From: 13-2-20CM-66-19 sp963824395
GTDB taxonomy: Bacteria > Pseudomonadota > Gammaproteobacteria > Steroidobacterales > Steroidobacteraceae
Direction: 5' to 3'
Length of the DNA: 64,000 nt
NCBI GenBank assembly: GCA_963824395.1
Contig: CAWGPF010000005.1
Location: forward strand, 434,001-498,000
Shown here: piece after piece, positions 43,910 to 52,036 of the stretch
Position numbering within the stretch: the stretch's first letter is position 1
Layout: each line of letters begins with the position of its first letter
The notes under the pieces: generated by a model
Database searches by the model: none
The model's input: only the letters and a program-made list of their open reading frames with translations
What the model was told of the DNA's origin: nothing
Translations under genes and position numbers: made by a program

Positions 43910-44414
43910 GGAACGCCCTGAAGTCGACGCGGACGGCATGACCGTTAAGCCCGGCACGCCCGGCATCTTCGGGTTCGAGACCGATTTCGCCGGCACGCTC
44001 CGCTGCATTCCGATGAGCGTGCGGATGAAGCTCGACCGGGTCGGCATCAAGCTGTCGCTGAAGCAGTGGAACCGCCTGCCGGGTACGGAGCGCCAGGCGC
44101 TCATCGACCGGCCCTGCGAGGGCGGTGCGCAGACGGAAAGCTACCGGGAGTTCCTGAGCCGCGCCATCGAGGCGCACACCGCGAGCGCGGTCGAATACGC
44201 AGCCCTCGAGGATGTTCCCGCCTGGGCGGATGCAGCGGCAGTCCCGGTGCGCATCGTGCAGTGGGCGCAGCACCTTGGCCTCACACCGCCCTCGGTCGCG
44301 CAATGGGCGGCGCTCACGCCGCTGCAGCGGTTCGCACTCTTCAAACTCACGCGCCCGGGCCACTCCAATGAGAACTTCGTGCCGGCGATGCGCGAGTTCG
44401 CACTGCTCTCCTAG
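43908..44414 (+). CDS. Nitrate reductase associated protein (NRAP family)
   Basis: A 168-residue protein with the family text FGFETDFAGTLRCIPMSVRMKLDRVGIKLSL near the N-terminus and LKQWNRLPGTERQALIDRPC following. This matches the nitrate-reductase-associated family, often found beside molybdenum enzymes such as assimilatory nitrate reductase or formate dehydrogenase; the biochemical role is not known. It is divergent from fdsG. The start is ATG 43908; a TTG 27 bases earlier is less likely. Confidence 0.75.
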   Translation: MERPEVDADGMTVKPGTPGIFGFETDFAGTLRCIPMSVRMKLDRVGIKLSLKQWNRLPGTERQALIDRPCEGGAQTESYREFLSRAIEAHTASAVEYAALEDVPAWADAAAVPVRIVQWAQHLGLTPPSVAQWAALTPLQRFALFKLTRPGHSNENFVPAMREFALLS

Positions 44415-44547
44415 GCTTCCCGTGGCTTGCGAGTGCGCGCGGCCGCTGGCCGTGCGACCTTTCTTCCGGCGCTGAATCGCATTACGCTGACTTCAATAAG
44501 GCCGGCGAGCCGGATGCTGCCGCAGACCAATTGAAGTGGGAGGAATG

Positions 44548-46383
44548 ATGTTCAAGCGCATGTTCGCAGGTCACCTGCTGGTGGCCGCCGTATTGCTCGG
44601 CCTCAGCTCGTGCGGTGGGGGCGACAGCTCGAACCAGTACCCGATCTCGGTTATCTTCAGTACCGCCCCGCCGTCCTCGGTCAGCATCGGCACGACCGCG
44701 AGCGTGGCGGCGATCGTCAACAACGATCCGGCCAATGCCGGCGTCAACTGGAGCGCCAGCTGCTCGGCCGCCGCCTGTGGCACGTTCAGCCCGACGAGCA
44801 CCGCGAACGGCAGCCCGACCACCTATACCCCGCCGAGCAGCGTGCCGAATCCGGCGAGCGTCACCATCACCGCGACCTCGGTCACCGACCCCACCAAGAA
44901 GGCCTCCGCCAGCGTCACGATCACCGAGTCCTCGGGCCCCGTGCTCGCGGACGGCAACTACGTGTTCCACCTCTCAGGCTCGGACGTCAATGGTCCCTAC
45001 ACCGTGGCCGGTGTCTTCAGCATCGCCGCGGGCGTCATCACGGGCGGCGAGCAGGACTTCTCCGACCCCAATGCCGGCTACAGCGACACGCTGAACGCCA
45101 AGACCAGCAGCCTCAACACCGCCGGCGGCAACATCCAGCTCGTGCTCGACACCGGCAACTCCGCGATCGGCATCAACGGGGTAGAGACGCTTCGCGGCAC
45201 GGTGGTCTCCAGTACCCGGGTGCTGCTGTCGGAGTTCGACCTCAGCGCCGCGGGCACCGGCGCGCTCGACCTGCAGACCGGCACCGCCTCGCCCTCGGCC
45301 GGCTACGCGTTTGCGATCTCGGGCAACGATACCAACGGCAACCCGCTGTCCATCGGCGGCATCCTGAACTTCAGCGGCACGGCGCTCGTCAGCGCCGGCA
45401 GCGTGTTCGACTACAGCACCTTTTACGCGAGCGTCCAGGGCGCCACCGTGCAGTCGAACGAGTCGTTCCAGTCGGGCAGCGTCACCGCCCCGGACGCCTA
45501 CGGGCGCGTCGTGATCACGCTGACGCCGCTCGCGGCCACCGGCATCCCGACCTTCGCGCTGGCCGGCTACGTCGCCGGTCCGAACCGCATCGAGCTGGTC
45601 GAGTCCGCCGAGAGCGCCGACAAGCTGAACGCCAACACCGGCGGCAGCGCCCTCGGGCAGGGCGCCAACACCGGCAAGTTCAGCCTCGCGAGTGCGAGCG
45701 TGCAGGATCAGAGCTACGCGCATGGCAGCGGCGGGGTGGATCCCTATGGCGCCGCGGTGTTCTCCGGGTACTTCACCCTCAATCTCAACGGCATCCTCAC
45801 CGGCACGCTCGCCGTCAATGACCTCAACAGCATCGGGGCCTGGACGATGGCCGGCACCTATGCGGTCGATCCCACCGGGCGCGTTACGGTGTCGGTGAAC
45901 TCCCTGACCTCCGGCGGTCCGGCACCCCCGGCGAACGCCCTCACGTACGAGCTCTACCTCGATGGCAGCGGCAACGCCATGGTGATGGGCGCCGACACGT
46001 TCGAGACTTCCCAGGGCATCGCCTTCGCGCAGGGCAGCGGCTTCACGCTGGGCGGCGCTTACGCGCTCTCCGGCCAGGGCGCCGTCCCCACCGCCGGGGG
46101 TGGCGTGCCCTGGAGTGCCGTCGGCCCGCTGAAGGTGTCCTCGGGCAATGTTGCCGGCTACACCGACTTCACCGTCGTGACCGCCTCGCCGCAGGCGAAC
46201 GTGAAGCTTACGGGCACGGCCAACACCACCAGCGGCACGCTTACGCTGGCGGGCCTCAACCCCAACAACTTCAGCACCAACGGAAGCTTCCTCTACTACC
46301 CCCTGAGCGCCAACCGGCTGTGGGCCATCGAGGTCGATAATGCCGGCGTGAGCATCCTGCTCATGGAAGGCGTGACACCTTAA
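44548..46383 (+). CDS. Large lipoprotein with Ig-like and repeated beta domains
   Basis: About 611 residues. A lipoprotein signal (MFKRMFAGHLLVAAVLLGLS then SCGGG, lipobox LSSC) is followed by an Ig-like domain (VSIGTTASVAAIVNNDPANA) and several similar beta-rich units opening with YVFHLSGSDVNGPYTVAGVF, YAFAISGNDTNGNPLSIGGI, AAVFSGYFTLNLNGILTGTL and GAYALSGQGAVPTAGG. It is rich in Gly, Ser, Thr and Asn. Probably an outer-membrane-anchored surface protein of unknown job. The start with best spacing to GGGAGG is the second of two adjacent ATGs. It has its own transcription unit. Confidence 0.75.
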   Translation: MFKRMFAGHLLVAAVLLGLSSCGGGDSSNQYPISVIFSTAPPSSVSIGTTASVAAIVNNDPANAGVNWSASCSAAACGTFSPTSTANGSPTTYTPPSSVPNPASVTITATSVTDPTKKASASVTITESSGPVLADGNYVFHLSGSDVNGPYTVAGVFSIAAGVITGGEQDFSDPNAGYSDTLNAKTSSLNTAGGNIQLVLDTGNSAIGINGVETLRGTVVSSTRVLLSEFDLSAAGTGALDLQTGTASPSAGYAFAISGNDTNGNPLSIGGILNFSGTALVSAGSVFDYSTFYASVQGATVQSNESFQSGSVTAPDAYGRVVITLTPLAATGIPTFALAGYVAGPNRIELVESAESADKLNANTGGSALGQGANTGKFSLASASVQDQSYAHGSGGVDPYGAAVFSGYFTLNLNGILTGTLAVNDLNSIGAWTMAGTYAVDPTGRVTVSVNSLTSGGPAPPANALTYELYLDGSGNAMVMGADTFETSQGIAFAQGSGFTLGGAYALSGQGAVPTAGGGVPWSAVGPLKVSSGNVAGYTDFTVVTASPQANVKLTGTANTTSGTLTLAGLNPNNFSTNGSFLYYPLSANRLWAIEVDNAGVSILLMEGVTP

Positions 46384-46723
46384 AGCTGCGCCGATTTCCG
46401 TTCCCCGCCGCCGCTCGATCTACTGAACGAGGCTGCGTTTTAGTCCGCGGGCGCCGCCGGCTACACGGACTATCCGGCGCTCGGGCGGCTCGAGGAGGCG
46501 TGTGCGGTGTGAGGCGGCATGGCGCGGCGCCCAGCAGCGCAGCGCCGGTGGGCGTTCGCGGACCCGCGAGTGCACGGAAAATCGAACGAGGGGGTCATCC
46601 AACTCACCTGGTTCACTCGCGGGCCGCGAGGCCCGGTGAGCAATCTAGCGCGCCCGGGGCGCAGCTCTCCAACACTTCCTGCTTCTGTGCGCATGCCATC
46701 GCGGCATGAGCGCGCCGTCAAGT
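46384..46723. other. Gene-free stretch
   Basis: About 340 bases between the lipoprotein and a minus-strand flavoprotein gene. Only low-quality frames, no conserved motif, no strong hairpin seen. Confidence 0.4.
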
Positions 46724-48157
46724 TCATGGCGCGGCGTGCGCGTACGCCGGCCGCGACGGTAGCGCGCGCCGCGCCCGCTCGCGCGGGTTCTGCAGCAGGT
46801 ACTGCGCCAGCTTGGCGGCGTACTCGCGCAGCTCGGCGACCGCCGTCGTCTCCCAGTGCGCGGCGCGCAGCATTGGTCCCAGATAAAAGACATCCTCGGC
46901 GCTGCGGCCATCGCGTGCCAGGAGCGCGCCGCGTGCGTCGGTCGCAATTCCCGTATAGAGCGGGTCGGCGCTTGCCACCCCCTGCGCGATGAGCGAGCGC
47001 AGCAGGCGTTCGCTGCCGCGCCGGACATCGTAGTCGGGCCCGGTGCAGTTGATGACCCGATCCACCATGAGCTCACTCGTCGTGGCTGCGCCGCGCGCCC
47101 GGTAGAGCGCGCGGATGCGCCGGCCGGCGCGCTCCAGCTGCACGAGTCGCCCGGCGTGCAGCGTCAGCGCGCCCGCGCGGCGCATGTCGTGCAACTGGCT
47201 CCAGGTGCCTTCCGGCAGGCGGTGACGGTGCACGTCCCAGTGGGCGCGCACGTGGCGCAGGAAGCGCCGCCGCTCGCTCTCGCCGAGCAACTGCCACAGC
47301 TGCGGCGCCTGCGCGCGCAGTTCGGCGATCGCCTCGCGCCAGTCGCCACCGCGCGCCTGCGTGTCCTGCGCGAGCGTGCGCGCGGCGGCGAAAAGCGCGC
47401 GCATCGAGACCGCCGCCGCACGCAGCAGCACGGCGGCGCTGGCGGCGGAGGCTGCGGGCGCGAATGCTGACTGCGGTGGCGGCAGAAGTCCGCGGCGCGA
47501 CAGCGCGTGGAAGGTGAGCGGGCCGCGTACGCCGCTCGCACCGGCCACGACCACGTCCGCCATGGTGAGTCCGGAACCGAGGATCAGCACCGTCTCGCCC
47601 GCGCGCAGCTGCAAACGTCCGGCCCAGGGGTCGGCGACGTAGCGCGCCGTGCCCTCAAGGGCGGTGGCGGCGGGCAGCCGTGCCGGCGGCGGGTTGCCGA
47701 GCGCCAGCACTACCTCGTGGGCGTCCACGGAGCGGCCATCGGCGAGGTATACCCGCCGCGTGTCGCTGCGCGCCGGCCGCTCGAGCGCGATGGCCGAGCC
47801 GTAGAGGCGCTCGAGGCGCACCGGGTGCGCCGCCGCGCGCTCGGCCTGGGCGAGCGTTGCGGCGAGGTAATCGCCGTAGAGCTCGCGCGGCAGGAAGTCG
47901 GCGGCCCTGGCGCGCGGCAGCCGCCGCTGTGCAAAGCGCAGGAACTCCTCCGGATCGGCAGCCGTCGCCGACATGCGCCCGGCCGGCACGTTGAGCAAGT
48001 AGGGAAACGGGCGGCGCGCATAGGCGACACCGCGGCCGATCTGCTCACGGTCGATGAGGTGAATGCACGCAGGCTCGCGTGCGCGCCGCAAGAGGTTCAT
48101 CGCGAGCGCCGTGCCGCTGAAGCCGGCGCCCACGATGACAATGTGGCGCTCACCCAT
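46724..48157 (-). CDS. FAD/NAD(P)-binding protein (PF13454-like)
   Basis: A 477-residue protein with an N-terminal Rossmann motif (HIVIVGAGFSGTALAMNLL), the segment GRGVAYARRPFPYLLNVPAGRMS and a second dinucleotide motif LRAGETVLILGSGLTMADVVV (~190). This is the FAD-NAD(P)-binding family that includes HpyO-like and CreE-like oxygenases and many uncharacterised oxidoreductases. It contains an unusually high alanine and arginine content in the middle. No neighbour indicates a substrate; it stands alone and is divergent from a dienelactone hydrolase gene. Confidence 0.8.
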   Translation of the reverse strand: MGERHIVIVGAGFSGTALAMNLLRRAREPACIHLIDREQIGRGVAYARRPFPYLLNVPAGRMSATAADPEEFLRFAQRRLPRARAADFLPRELYGDYLAATLAQAERAAAHPVRLERLYGSAIALERPARSDTRRVYLADGRSVDAHEVVLALGNPPPARLPAATALEGTARYVADPWAGRLQLRAGETVLILGSGLTMADVVVAGASGVRGPLTFHALSRRGLLPPPQSAFAPAASAASAAVLLRAAAVSMRALFAAARTLAQDTQARGGDWREAIAELRAQAPQLWQLLGESERRRFLRHVRAHWDVHRHRLPEGTWSQLHDMRRAGALTLHAGRLVQLERAGRRIRALYRARGAATTSELMVDRVINCTGPDYDVRRGSERLLRSLIAQGVASADPLYTGIATDARGALLARDGRSAEDVFYLGPMLRAAHWETTAVAELREYAAKLAQYLLQNPRERARRALPSRPAYAHAAP

Positions 48158-48507
48158 GGTGCGGGCCCGCGTGGAGGCATGACTGACTGCGACGGCTCAC
48201 GGCTGCAAGTCCCTTTAAATTGGCGCGCGTCTTTTTCTGCACGGCACTGAAGTCTAGCGGCCGTCGGGTTATGCCGCGGTACGGCCGCGGTAACAAAGGC
48301 GTGACAGTCGACTGCCGGATCATGGCGGCCCCCGCAGGGCTTGCGCCTGCGGGTGCTCGTATTAGGCTCGTTGGCGCGGCCGCGCCCGCCGTTCCCCGCG
48401 CGAGGCTTGCGGGTGCACGATGCCACGGTGCAACATGCGACGCGCACGGCGGCGCGCCGCGCTTTGCGCCGCTCCCGGCTACCACCCAACGCGAAAAGAG
48501 GTCCTTC
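48158..48507. other. Intergenic region between divergent genes
   Basis: About 350 bases. An in-frame extension of the plus-strand gene runs through it but has no conserved sequence. CCGCGG occurs twice with five bases between (48274-48290), a possible small hairpin. Promoters of both flanking genes should be here. Confidence 0.35.
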
Positions 48508-49386
48508 GTGTGCGATCAGGATGCGTTTGAGGACATGACTGCCTATCAGCTGCGCGCCGGTGGCGTGTCGCGCCGCCAGTTCGGCGCGCTCACGCTCGGC
48601 GCGGGTCTGCTGTCGCTCCTGCCACGGGCCGCCGATGCCGCCGAGGTGACGGACGCCGAGGTTGAGATCACAACTCCGGACGGCACTGCGGACGCCTACT
48701 TCGTGCACCCCGTGAAGGGTGCGCATCCGGCGGTGCTGATCTGGCCGGACATCTTCGGGCTGCGGCCGGCCTTCAGGCAGATGGGCAAGCGCCTGGCAGA
48801 ATCCGGCTACGCGGTGCTGGTGGTCAACCCGTTCTACCGCAAGATGAAGGCGCCCACGGCGCCCGAGCATCCGGACTTCAATGATCCGCCCACGCGCGAT
48901 GCGCTCATGGCCCTGATGGGCTCGCTCACCCAGGACACCGCGTTCACCGACGCCAGGGCGTTCGTGGCCTGGCTCGACGCGCAGCCCGCGGTCGACCGCA
49001 AGAGGAAGATCGGCACGACCGGTTACTGCATGGGCGGCCCGCTGACGATGCGCACCGCCGCCGCGGTCCCCGAGCGCGTCGGCGCCGCCGGCTCCTTTCA
49101 CGGCGGGGGCCTCGTCACGGACAAGCCCGACAGTCCGCACCTGCTCATCCCGAAGATGAAGGCCCGCTCCCTGATCGCCATCGCGGCGAACGATGACGCG
49201 AAGCAGCCCGAGGCGAAGGACGTGCTGCGCAAGGCGTTCGCCGCGGCGAAGCTTCCGGCCGAGATTGAGGTCTACGCCGGCACCCTGCATGGCTGGTGCC
49301 CGCCCGACTCGCAGGTCTACAACGCCGCTGAGGCGGAGAAGGCCTGGGCGCGGCTGCTCGTGACCTTCAAGAGCACGCTCGGCTGA
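48508..49386 (+). CDS. Tat-exported dienelactone hydrolase family protein
   Basis: About 292 residues. A twin-arginine signal (VSRRQFGALTLGAGLLSLLP, residues ~18-38) precedes an alpha/beta-hydrolase of the dienelactone hydrolase family: the nucleophile is the cysteine in GTTGYCMGGPLTM, the acid is in IAANDDAKQ and the histidine in GTLHGWCPPDS. GTG 48508 follows an AGAGG ribosome site; ATG 48535 is the alternative. Export by the Tat route suggests a periplasmic esterase or lactonase; the substrate is unknown. Confidence 0.82.
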   Translation: MCDQDAFEDMTAYQLRAGGVSRRQFGALTLGAGLLSLLPRAADAAEVTDAEVEITTPDGTADAYFVHPVKGAHPAVLIWPDIFGLRPAFRQMGKRLAESGYAVLVVNPFYRKMKAPTAPEHPDFNDPPTRDALMALMGSLTQDTAFTDARAFVAWLDAQPAVDRKRKIGTTGYCMGGPLTMRTAAAVPERVGAAGSFHGGGLVTDKPDSPHLLIPKMKARSLIAIAANDDAKQPEAKDVLRKAFAAAKLPAEIEVYAGTLHGWCPPDSQVYNAAEAEKAWARLLVTFKSTLG

Positions 49387-49401
49387 AGTGAGCGGCGCGC
49401 G

Positions 49402-49887
49402 CTAGAGGCCCAGTTCGCTCAGCCCCGGGTGCTCGGCGGGCCGCGCGCCCGGGGCGCTCCAGTGGTAACGGCGCTCGCCCGCGCTGATCGGCAGGTCGTT
49501 GATGGAGGCGAGGCGGCGCCGCATGAGGCCTGCCGGATCGAACTCCCAGTTCTCGTTGCCGTAGGAGCGGAACCAGTGGCCCGAGTCATCGTGCCACTCG
49601 TAGGCGAAGCGCACCGCGATGCGGCTCTCGGCGAACGCCCAGATTTCCTTGATGAGGCGGTAGTCGAGTTCGCGTGCCCACTTGCGCCCGAGGAACTCGC
49701 GGATCGCCGCGCGGCCGCGCAGGAACTCGGCGCGGTTGCGCCATTCGGAGTCCTCGCTGTAGGCGAGCGACACGCGCTGCGGATCGCGGCTGTTCCAGGC
49801 ATCTTCGGCGAGGCGCACCTTGGCGGTGGCGGTGGCGAGGCTGAAGGGGGGCTTGAGCACTGCGGGCGCGGCAGGGGTGTCACTCAT
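49402..49887 (-). CDS. DUF1348 (NTF2-like) protein
   Basis: A 161-residue protein: AEDAWNSRDPQRVSLAYSED, SEWRNRAEFLRGRAAIREFL, GRKWARELDYRLIKEIWAF and AVRFAYEWHDDSGHWFRSYG are the DUF1348 signature, a small NTF2-like fold of unknown function. It begins 18 bases after an MFS transporter gene on the same strand, so the two likely form an operon. Confidence 0.88.
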   Translation of the reverse strand: MSDTPAAPAVLKPPFSLATATAKVRLAEDAWNSRDPQRVSLAYSEDSEWRNRAEFLRGRAAIREFLGRKWARELDYRLIKEIWAFAESRIAVRFAYEWHDDSGHWFRSYGNENWEFDPAGLMRRRLASINDLPISAGERRYHWSAPGARPAEHPGLSELGL

Positions 49888-49905
49888 GGCTCAGGGTCTC
49901 CGTAG

Positions 49906-51291
49906 TCAGTCGGGCGGCGCGTGGTTAAGGCGCGCGACACTGGCGAGTGCGCCCGCCAGCGCCAGCCCAGCCGCCAGATACAGCGCCAGGTGCGAGCCGG
50001 CGGGACCGAACGCGCGGAACAGGATCGCGACACTCGCCGCGCCGAGTGTTTGTCCCGCCAGGCGCCCGACACTGAGCATACCGCCGGCGGCGCCGCTGCG
50101 CGCCCGCGGTGCCGAGGCCATGATGGTGCGGTTGTTGGGCGACTGGAAGAAGCCGAAGCCGAGCCCGCACAGCGCCATGCGCCACACGAGGCCCACGACG
50201 GTCCCCGTGGCGGGGTAGAGCGCGAGCAGTACGAGTCCTGAGCTCATGAGGAGGAGCCCGAGCCCGCCTAAGATCCCCGCCGGATAGCGATCGGCCAGGC
50301 GCCCGGCGATGGGCGCGGCGAGCGCGAGCGCCAGCGGCCAGGGGGTGATGAAGAGCCCGGTCTCGACCGCGCTGTGGCCGAGGCGCTGGATCTCAAAGGG
50401 CAGCGCAACGAGTGCGCTCATCGCCGCGGTGAAGCTGCACACGGAGGTGAGGATCGAGAGCGCGAAGATCGGGCGGCGCAGCAGGTCGAAGGGAATGAGC
50501 GGGGCGGCGCGCGGCAGCTCGTGGCGGATGAGGAAGGCGGCGAGGAACGCCCCGAGCACGATCTGCCCGAGCGCGAGCGGCGTGGCCGCGTGGGAGAGCG
50601 CCTGCAGCCCGCTTAAGGCAAACCCGAAGGCCCCGGCATAGAGCAGCGTCCCGGCGACGTTCAAAGGCCGGGCGCTGCGCTCGGATTCAGGCAATGCCCT
50701 CAGGGCGATGAGGAAGGTGATGATGCCGATCGGCACGTTGATGCCGAACAGCCAGCGCCAGCTGCCGACGGCGAGGACGCCCGAGGCCAAGGTCGGACCC
50801 ACCGCCGCGGCGGTGGCCACCACGAAGGCATTGATCCCTATCGCGCGCCCGAGCGAGCGGTGCGGGTAGGTGAAGCGTACCAGCGCGACGTTCACGCTCA
50901 TGATCCCGGCAGCCCCCAGACCCTGCAGTACGCGTGCCATGGTGAGGGTCAGGAGCGAGGGCGCGAGGGCGCAGGCGCACGAGCCGAGGGTGAATACCGC
51001 AAGACCGGCCTGCGACACGCGCCGGTAGCCGACGATCTCCCCGAGCGAGGCGAGCGGCAGGAGCAGCATCAGGATCACGAGCTGATAGGCGTTCACCACC
51101 CAGATCGAGGCGGCGGCGCTCGCGCTGAAGTCGCGCGCCACGGTCGGCAGAGCCACGTTGACGATGGTGCTGTCGAGCACCGACATGATGATGGCGAGGA
51201 TGATCACCGCCATGGCCCAGTAGCGCCGCGGCGGCGCCAGCCCGTCAGGCAGTGGCTGCGGATCGTTCGGGCTGGATCTCTTGGAACTCAT
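49906..51291 (-). CDS. MFS drug transporter (DHA2, 14-helix type)
   Basis: A 461-residue membrane protein. MAVIILAIIMSVLDSTIVNVALPTVARDF is the first helix with the DHA2 motif LDxTIVNVALP, and further helices follow, with the antiporter motif in helix 5 near LGRAIGINAFVVATAAAVGP. It resembles EmrB/QacA-type proton-driven exporters. It is first in an apparent two-gene operon with the DUF1348 gene. The cargo is not predictable. Confidence 0.9.
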   Translation of the reverse strand: MSSKRSSPNDPQPLPDGLAPPRRYWAMAVIILAIIMSVLDSTIVNVALPTVARDFSASAAASIWVVNAYQLVILMLLLPLASLGEIVGYRRVSQAGLAVFTLGSCACALAPSLLTLTMARVLQGLGAAGIMSVNVALVRFTYPHRSLGRAIGINAFVVATAAAVGPTLASGVLAVGSWRWLFGINVPIGIITFLIALRALPESERSARPLNVAGTLLYAGAFGFALSGLQALSHAATPLALGQIVLGAFLAAFLIRHELPRAAPLIPFDLLRRPIFALSILTSVCSFTAAMSALVALPFEIQRLGHSAVETGLFITPWPLALALAAPIAGRLADRYPAGILGGLGLLLMSSGLVLLALYPATGTVVGLVWRMALCGLGFGFFQSPNNRTIMASAPRARSGAAGGMLSVGRLAGQTLGAASVAILFRAFGPAGSHLALYLAAGLALAGALASVARLNHAPPD

Positions 51292-51473
51292 GCGCGGGAG
51301 GCATCATATCGGTGCGCCGGTCCTGCGAGTTGTCATAAGCGCGCCCGGCACGGGCGTGCCGGTCGGGTGTGATGTGGGTCACGCTTGTTCCGGGGCGGCG
51401 CGCCTGCGGCCCTCGCTACAATGCGGACGAGCCGCAACACCCGCGGCCCGATGACAAGAAGAACCCCGTGCCG

Positions 51474-51956
51474 ATGGATGCCGAAGAACCCAAGGCCCCG
51501 CGCCCGCGCGCCGGACTCCCCGAGCGCCGCCGCGGCGAGCGCCGGTCGCAGATCCTGCGGGCGCTCATCTATGGCAGCTTCCGGCCGCGCCGGCGCGGCC
51601 CGCGGCGCGTCGACGAGCGCCTGGTGTCCGCGCTCGACTGGCACCACCCGCAGTGGCTGGCCGTCTCGATGCTGATCGTCATCGGCTCGTGCACCGATGC
51701 CCTCCTGACCCTCATTCTCGTGGAACGCGGTATCGCCACCGAGGCGAACCCGCTCATGGCACCGCTCGTGGGCGACTCCCCGCTCGCCTTCGCCCTGGTG
51801 AAGGTCGTGCTCACCGCCGCAGGCGTGGTGCTGCTCACGCAGCTGGCGCGCATCCGCGCCTTCGGCCGCATCCCGGCCGGGATGTTCCTGTACCTGGTAC
51901 TGGCGATCTACGGCATCCTCATCGCCTACGAGCTGCACCTGCTCGAGATGCTGTAA
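51474..51956 (+). CDS. Small membrane protein (DUF5658-like)
   Basis: About 160 residues. A long basic cytoplasmic N-terminus with PERRRGERRSQILR is followed by three or four hydrophobic segments (LAVSMLIVIGSCTDALLTLILVE, then LAFALVKVVLTAAGVVLLTQL and MFLYLVLAIYGILIAYELHLLE). CTDALLTLILVERGIATEANPLM matches the DUF5658 pattern. ATG 51474 is chosen because it follows the last proline-rich run without conserved sequence. Function is unknown. It precedes sucA by 80 bases but is probably separately expressed. Confidence 0.7.
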   Translation: MDAEEPKAPRPRAGLPERRRGERRSQILRALIYGSFRPRRRGPRRVDERLVSALDWHHPQWLAVSMLIVIGSCTDALLTLILVERGIATEANPLMAPLVGDSPLAFALVKVVLTAAGVVLLTQLARIRAFGRIPAGMFLYLVLAIYGILIAYELHLLEML

Positions 51957-52036
51957 GTAGCGGGCCGCCGGGTCTTTTTCCGCGGCGGGCAGTTTTTCGC
52001 TAAACTGTTGGCCTGCCAGCGGTTTTCCCACCTTCA

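Noticed and set aside
46384..46723. Small gene in the stretch after the lipoprotein
   Set aside because: Frames on both strands have arginine/alanine-rich, non-protein-like composition; a brief protein-like run (GYTDYPALGRLEEACAV) ends at once without a start.
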